A DNA stretch of 7,699 nt, from assembly GCA_937975525.1 (NCBI GenBank), contig CALJUJ010000118.1, forward strand, positions 1 through 7,699. The letters run 5' to 3'. Shown here one piece after another: positions 4,797 through 7,699 of this stretch; the stretch's first letter is position 1; each line of letters starts with the position of its first letter. Source of the stretch: an uncultured bacterium (GTDB lineage Bacteria > Desulfobacterota > Binatia > HRBIN30). Position numbers and translations under genes: made by a program. The notes beneath the pieces were generated by a model. The model saw only the letters and a list, made by a program, of their open reading frames with translations. It was not told where the DNA came from and did not search any database.

Positions 4797-4810
4797 CGCA
4801 CCGCGGTGCG
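4797..4810. promoter_or_regulatory. 14-base perfect palindrome, possible operator
   Basis: CGCACCGCGGTGCG is a perfect two-fold palindrome 83 bases before the ATG at 4894. Dimeric regulators bind sites of this kind, but in such GC-rich DNA short palindromes also arise by chance; no second copy was noticed. Confidence 0.25.
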
Positions 4811-4893
4811 GTCGTTACCCGCACCGCCGTCAGGCGTACCTACCGACGAGCCGGGCCCCGCCTCTGCCGACGGCTCCCGACCCGACGACTCCC

Positions 4894-5841
4894 ATGATCG
4901 CTCTCCCACGGTCGTTCCTGTCCGTCTTCTGCACGTCGGCGTTGGCCTTCGGCCAGAGCCTCTCGCTGTCGGCGGCCGCCGCGGCGGACGTCTTCGCCGA
5001 GTATGGCACCACGCAGCAGTCGTTCACCCTGCCCGCCGGTCCGATGGTCTCGCCCGGCGGCCTCTTCGCCCTCGCGTCCCTGCCCTCCGTGGGCGACGCC
5101 TTCGCCGAACTCAGCTGGAGCGGGACCATCGACGCGCGCAACCTCGACGTGATGCTGGCCGCGAGCGCGCTGGCGAACGGCGCGGGCCCGACGCGCGCGC
5201 GCGTCGAACCGGTCGACGTCCTGGTGACCGTCACGAGCGCCACCCCGATCCCCATCGCGCTCGATCTGGAGCTGACGATCCAGGGCACGGCGGGCACCGC
5301 GATCCCGATCGCGCGCGTGGACGTCGGCGACGACGGCATCTTCGAGCTCACCGAGTCGATGCCGCCGCAGCCGGTGTCGACCCCGGCGCTGGCCGGGCCG
5401 GCGCCGCTCGTGATCCGCTGCAGCCTCGGCTGCGGCGTCGAGGCCGCGGGCAGCGTGATCGCGACGCTGCGCGTGACCGGTCGGCCGGCGAACACGCTGA
5501 TCAACCGGCTGCAGCCGGGCTGCACCGACGCCTACATCCTGCGGCCGCGCTTCGACGGCGACCTCGAATACGACGTCAGCAACTACCTCGCCGGCGCGGC
5601 GGTCGCGGTCTTCGGCCTGACGACCCAGCCGCTGCTGCTCGGCACCGTGCAGTATCCCGCCGGGCCGCCGCTGCCGTGCCTGCTGCTGCCGCGGGTCGAC
5701 TTCGTCTCGCTGCTCTCGTACAGCGGCCCCGAGCTGCTCGTGATCCCACCGGCGGCGCGCCCGATCACGTTCTATTCGCAGGCCGTCTACTTCGGCGGTC
5801 CGCTGGCGACGACCAGCGGCTACGGCATCTCGGCGTTCTGA
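4894..5841 (+). CDS. Secreted protein of unknown function, planctomycete type (315 aa)
   Basis: The start was chosen at the ATG at 4894 because the protein then opens with a signal peptide (M-I-A-L-P-R-S-F-L-S-V-F-C-T-S-A-L-A-F-G-Q), while the frame to 4639 upstream adds only Arg/Pro/Ala-rich sequence. The mature protein is rich in Ala, Thr, Pro and Leu with alternating beta strands: a first region (about 30-95) including A-F-A-E-L-S-W-S-G-T-I-D-A; a central region with V-D-V-L-V-T-V-T-S and a D-V-G-D-D-G-I-F-E-L element (about 148-157) resembling acidic calcium-binding loops; and a C-terminal part beginning with A-V-A-V-F-G-L. That end, with A-V-F-G, P-L-L-L-G, a central C-L-L, I-P and a final F-Y-S-Q-A-V before T-S-G-Y-G, resembles the C-terminal domain of the convergent gene. 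Four cysteines cluster after residue 170. No enzyme motif was found, and function cannot be assigned. Confidence 0.75.
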   Translation: MIALPRSFLSVFCTSALAFGQSLSLSAAAAADVFAEYGTTQQSFTLPAGPMVSPGGLFALASLPSVGDAFAELSWSGTIDARNLDVMLAASALANGAGPTRARVEPVDVLVTVTSATPIPIALDLELTIQGTAGTAIPIARVDVGDDGIFELTESMPPQPVSTPALAGPAPLVIRCSLGCGVEAAGSVIATLRVTGRPANTLINRLQPGCTDAYILRPRFDGDLEYDVSNYLAGAAVAVFGLTTQPLLLGTVQYPAGPPLPCLLLPRVDFVSLLSYSGPELLVIPPAARPITFYSQAVYFGGPLATTSGYGISAF

Positions 5842-5859
5842 GCGGCGGCGGCGGCCGAT

Positions 5860-5898
5860 CCGCGGTCGCCGGGGCCCTTCGGATCTACGCGACCGCGG
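5860..5898. terminator. Bidirectional stem-loop between convergent genes
   Basis: CCGCGGTCGC (5860-5869) and GCGACCGCGG (5889-5898) form a perfect 10-bp inverted repeat with a 19-base loop. It fills most of the 58-base gap between the stop at 5841 and the convergent stop at 5900. An alternative stem, GATCCG (5857-5862)/CGGATC (5880-5885), overlaps the left arm. No T run is present on either side, so the terminator role is inferred from position and stem strength. Confidence 0.5.
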
Positions 5899-5899
5899 C

Positions 5900-7699
5900 C
5901 TAGTTGCCGATCACGATGCGCACGCGTTCGGAGAACGCGAGCGCCGGCAGCAGCCCGCACGGCGCCTGCGCGAAGTCGATCGACGTCCACTGCGTCTCGA
6001 ACTGCTGCCCGACGAGCGAGTTCAGGCACGGGATCGGGAACTCGACCGACGCCCCGCCGGCCGCGATCGACGTCGTCAGCGGAACGACGAGCGGGTTGAC
6101 GACACACGGCTGGCACTGGAACGGCAGCGGCGCCGGTGGACCGAAGTTGAACACCGCCAGCAGCGCGGTCGGCGACAGGCCCGACACGCTGCAGACGAGG
6201 CCGCTGCTGCCGATCCCGGGCGGGTGCGAGAACGACTGCGCGCCGCCTGCGCCGCAGCCGCCGCCGAGCGACAGGTAGGAGCCGCCGGTGCCGTGGTTCC
6301 GCAGCAGCTGGCCGAAGACGTCGCCGTTCCGGGCATACACGGCGAGCGCCACCTCGCCGTCGGTCCTGCCGCCCGCGCTCTGCGTCGCGACGGCGATCGG
6401 GACGTCGAGCACTGCGACCTGCGACACGAGTACGACCGTCTCGCACGCCGCACCGGTGCCGGTGTCGACGCCGGCGACGCGCAGCTCGCTCGGCTGGAAC
6501 AGCGAACCGCTGTTCCACGAGTAGGCGAGCCACGTGCGACCCGGGGTGTGCGCGAGGGTCGGGAACCGGTAGTTCGATGTGGGCACGCCGCTGATCGTGT
6601 GCTCGGCGCCGAGCGAGAGGGACGTACCGTTCGAAGCGAGCTGCACGGGGCGACGCTTGACGACGGTGTCGGACCCGCCCGGGGCGTAGTTCCGCCAGGC
6701 GACCGTCCACTTCCCGGCGAAGCCGTCGACGTCGGGCTGGTCGACGAGGTTCGACGCGGTGCCGCCGAGCGACGTCGTCGGGCCGAGCCCCGCCGCGCCC
6801 GTGTGCACGAGCCGGCAGCTGATGCTCCGGAACGGCCCGAGCCCGGAGAAGCGGCGGGCGACGACCATCAGCCAGCCGTCGTCGCGCGCCGCGCGGGAGA
6901 TCTCCGGCTCCTGGTAGGTCGAGGCGAACGTCCCGGAGCTGTCGGAGAACACCGAGAACGCCGCCGGCGACACGAGCTGGTCGTTGGCGTCGAACCAGAT
7001 GCGGCGCGCGCGGATCGCGTCGATCTCCTCGTCCTCCCAGACGACGACGAAGCCGCGGTCGGCGCCGATCGACGCGGAGAGGTCGGAGCCGAGGTCGACG
7101 TAGTTCAGCGTGGCCGCGGTCGAGCTGGCGACTTCGTGGGTGTGCGTGACCAGGAACGTCGCCGGATCGAGCCCGACGAACTCGACCGTGCGCAGACTGC
7201 CGACGCGCTGCGACCACGCGACGCCGAACCGGCCCCGCGACGGCAGGTTCGCGACGCTCACGTCGGCGACGATGCCGTCGCTCGGCAGGAACAGCGTCGG
7301 ACCGACGAGCGCGCCGGCGCTGGTGACCAGCTGACCGAGAACGTCGGAGTCGGCGGCCGAGACGATGCGCCGCCAGACGACGAGGAAGCGGTCGGTCGCC
7401 GCGTCGTAGCCCACGTCCGGCTCTTGGTCGCTCAGCGGGCTGTTCTGCACGTCGAACGCCGTGCCGATCAGCGGGTCGAGCACCAGCGGCCAGGCGGCCG
7501 CGTCGACGAACGCCGCCGGCAACGACAGCTCGAGCATGCCCGGCTCGCAGCGCAGCCGACCCGCGACCCGGGCGCCGCGCGCGTCGATGCCGGTGACGCC
7601 GCCGATCGCCACGCCGTGCCGGCCGGCGTGCAGGAACGCGAGACCGCCGCCGGCGGTGCGGGTCGGCGCCGGCAGGTTCGTCGAAAGCGCGTAACGGAC
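5900..7699 (-). CDS. Large secreted propeller-like protein, N-terminus outside window (at least 599 aa)
   Basis: The frame is open through the right edge of the window, so the true start is not seen; a GTG at 7612 is internal, because the 29 codons before it continue the same kind of sequence. Counting from the edge, residues 1-79 end in W-P-L-V-L-D-P-L-I-G, a motif I associate with the N-terminal region of large exported proteins of planctomycetes and relatives. Residues about 80-460 contain seven copies of a strand ending in V-V-W or a variant (F-L-V-V-W, F-G-V-A-W, F-V-V-V-W, W-L-M-V-V, W-T-V-A-W, W-L-A-Y-S, V-A-L-A-V-Y) at spacings of 52-61 residues. Copies 1 and 7 share the following D-V-L/F-G-Q-L. 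Seven such units suggest a beta propeller. A Gly-rich G-G-G-C-G linker (about 479-483) leads to a Cys/Pro-rich C-terminal domain (to 599). No catalytic residues are evident; a surface binding or structural role is the best guess. Confidence 0.78.
   Translation of the reverse strand, partial: VRYALSTNLPAPTRTAGGGLAFLHAGRHGVAIGGVTGIDARGARVAGRLRCEPGMLELSLPAAFVDAAAWPLVLDPLIGTAFDVQNSPLSDQEPDVGYDAATDRFLVVWRRIVSAADSDVLGQLVTSAGALVGPTLFLPSDGIVADVSVANLPSRGRFGVAWSQRVGSLRTVEFVGLDPATFLVTHTHEVASSTAATLNYVDLGSDLSASIGADRGFVVVWEDEEIDAIRARRIWFDANDQLVSPAAFSVFSDSSGTFASTYQEPEISRAARDDGWLMVVARRFSGLGPFRSISCRLVHTGAAGLGPTTSLGGTASNLVDQPDVDGFAGKWTVAWRNYAPGGSDTVVKRRPVQLASNGTSLSLGAEHTISGVPTSNYRFPTLAHTPGRTWLAYSWNSGSLFQPSELRVAGVDTGTGAACETVVLVSQVAVLDVPIAVATQSAGGRTDGEVALAVYARNGDVFGQLLRNHGTGGSYLSLGGGCGAGGAQSFSHPPGIGSSGLVCSVSGLSPTALLAVFNFGPPAPLPFQCQPCVVNPLVVPLTTSIAAGGASVEFPIPCLNSLVGQQFETQWTSIDFAQAPCGLLPALAFSERVRIVIGN

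Larger units (their letters stand above)
4457..4893. other. Divergent intergenic region between IF-1 and the secreted-protein gene
   Basis: These 437 bases must hold the promoters for the leftward IF-1 gene and the rightward secreted-protein gene. All reading frames through it are Arg/Pro/Ala-rich extensions of the flanking genes with no recognisable protein features. Two items stand out and are listed separately: a TATACT hexamer on the minus strand and a 14-base perfect palindrome. No riboswitch-like structure, tRNA or small-RNA signature was recognised. Confidence 0.6.

Noticed and set aside
3986..4897. Long plus-strand open frame (303 codons)
   Set aside because: It runs antisense through the clear IF-1 gene and the intergenic region, and its composition is that of a GC-rich shadow.
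4764..5903. Plus-strand open frame (379 codons) over the secreted-protein gene
   Set aside because: Arg/Ala/Asp-dominated; the alternative frame has a signal peptide and beta-rich sequence.
5820..7217. Minus-strand open frame (465 codons) in another frame of the propeller-like gene
   Set aside because: Almost entirely Arg/Ala/Gly/Asp and overlapping the well-structured frame at 5900-7699; a shadow.

Overview
The window looks like bacterial chromosome from a high-GC, Planctomycetota-like organism. This is an inference. It rests on two large secreted proteins at the right end with the Gly/Cys/Pro-rich C-terminal layout I associate with planctomycete exported proteins, on weak or absent Shine-Dalgarno sequences before most genes, and on the overall gene style. 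No rRNA, tRNA or CRISPR array was seen.

Left part (1-3009) is accessory DNA. It opens with two tandem 25-base repeats (2-50) that resemble the repeated termini of IS21-type insertion sequences. Two same-strand genes follow: a small six-cysteine secreted protein (112-378) and a 640-residue membrane-anchored protein with carboxypeptidase-regulatory-like beta domains (403-2325). Both are visibly poorer in G+C than the right half. Next come two related, about 100-base, strongly folding elements (2376-2475 and 2909-3009) on either side of a small TPR gene (2480-2884). Their architecture matches integron attC recombination sites: R''/R' ends, paired inner arms, and extra unpaired bases on one arm only. 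The start of the TPR unit (TTGGCC) is exactly complementary to the R'' box of its own attC (GGCCAAC), as expected for a gene cassette that once circularised. I read 2470-3003 as one complete 534-base integron gene cassette. No integrase gene is in the window, so this would be an integrase-less attC cluster or the distal part of a larger array.

Middle part (3010-4456) holds a 47-residue membrane protein (3094-3237), a VOC/glyoxalase-fold protein (3375-3794), a decayed C-terminal remnant of a zinc-type/quinone oxidoreductase (about 3850-4035), and on the minus strand an IF-1 gene (4193-4456). In the IF-1 the normally conserved SGKMR region is replaced by a Cys-x4-Cys segment. A 9-bp stem-loop lies just past the IF-1 stop codon.

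Right part (4457-7699) is very GC-rich. A 437-base intergenic stretch separates the divergent IF-1 gene from a 315-residue secreted protein (4894-5841). That gene converges with a large secreted protein entering from the right edge (5900-7699, minus, N-terminus outside the window). The large protein carries seven regularly spaced Val-Val/Ala-Trp-type repeats, suggesting a seven-bladed propeller, and a C-terminal domain that seems related to the end of its convergent neighbour. A 10-bp inverted repeat in the 58-base gap probably ends transcription from both sides.
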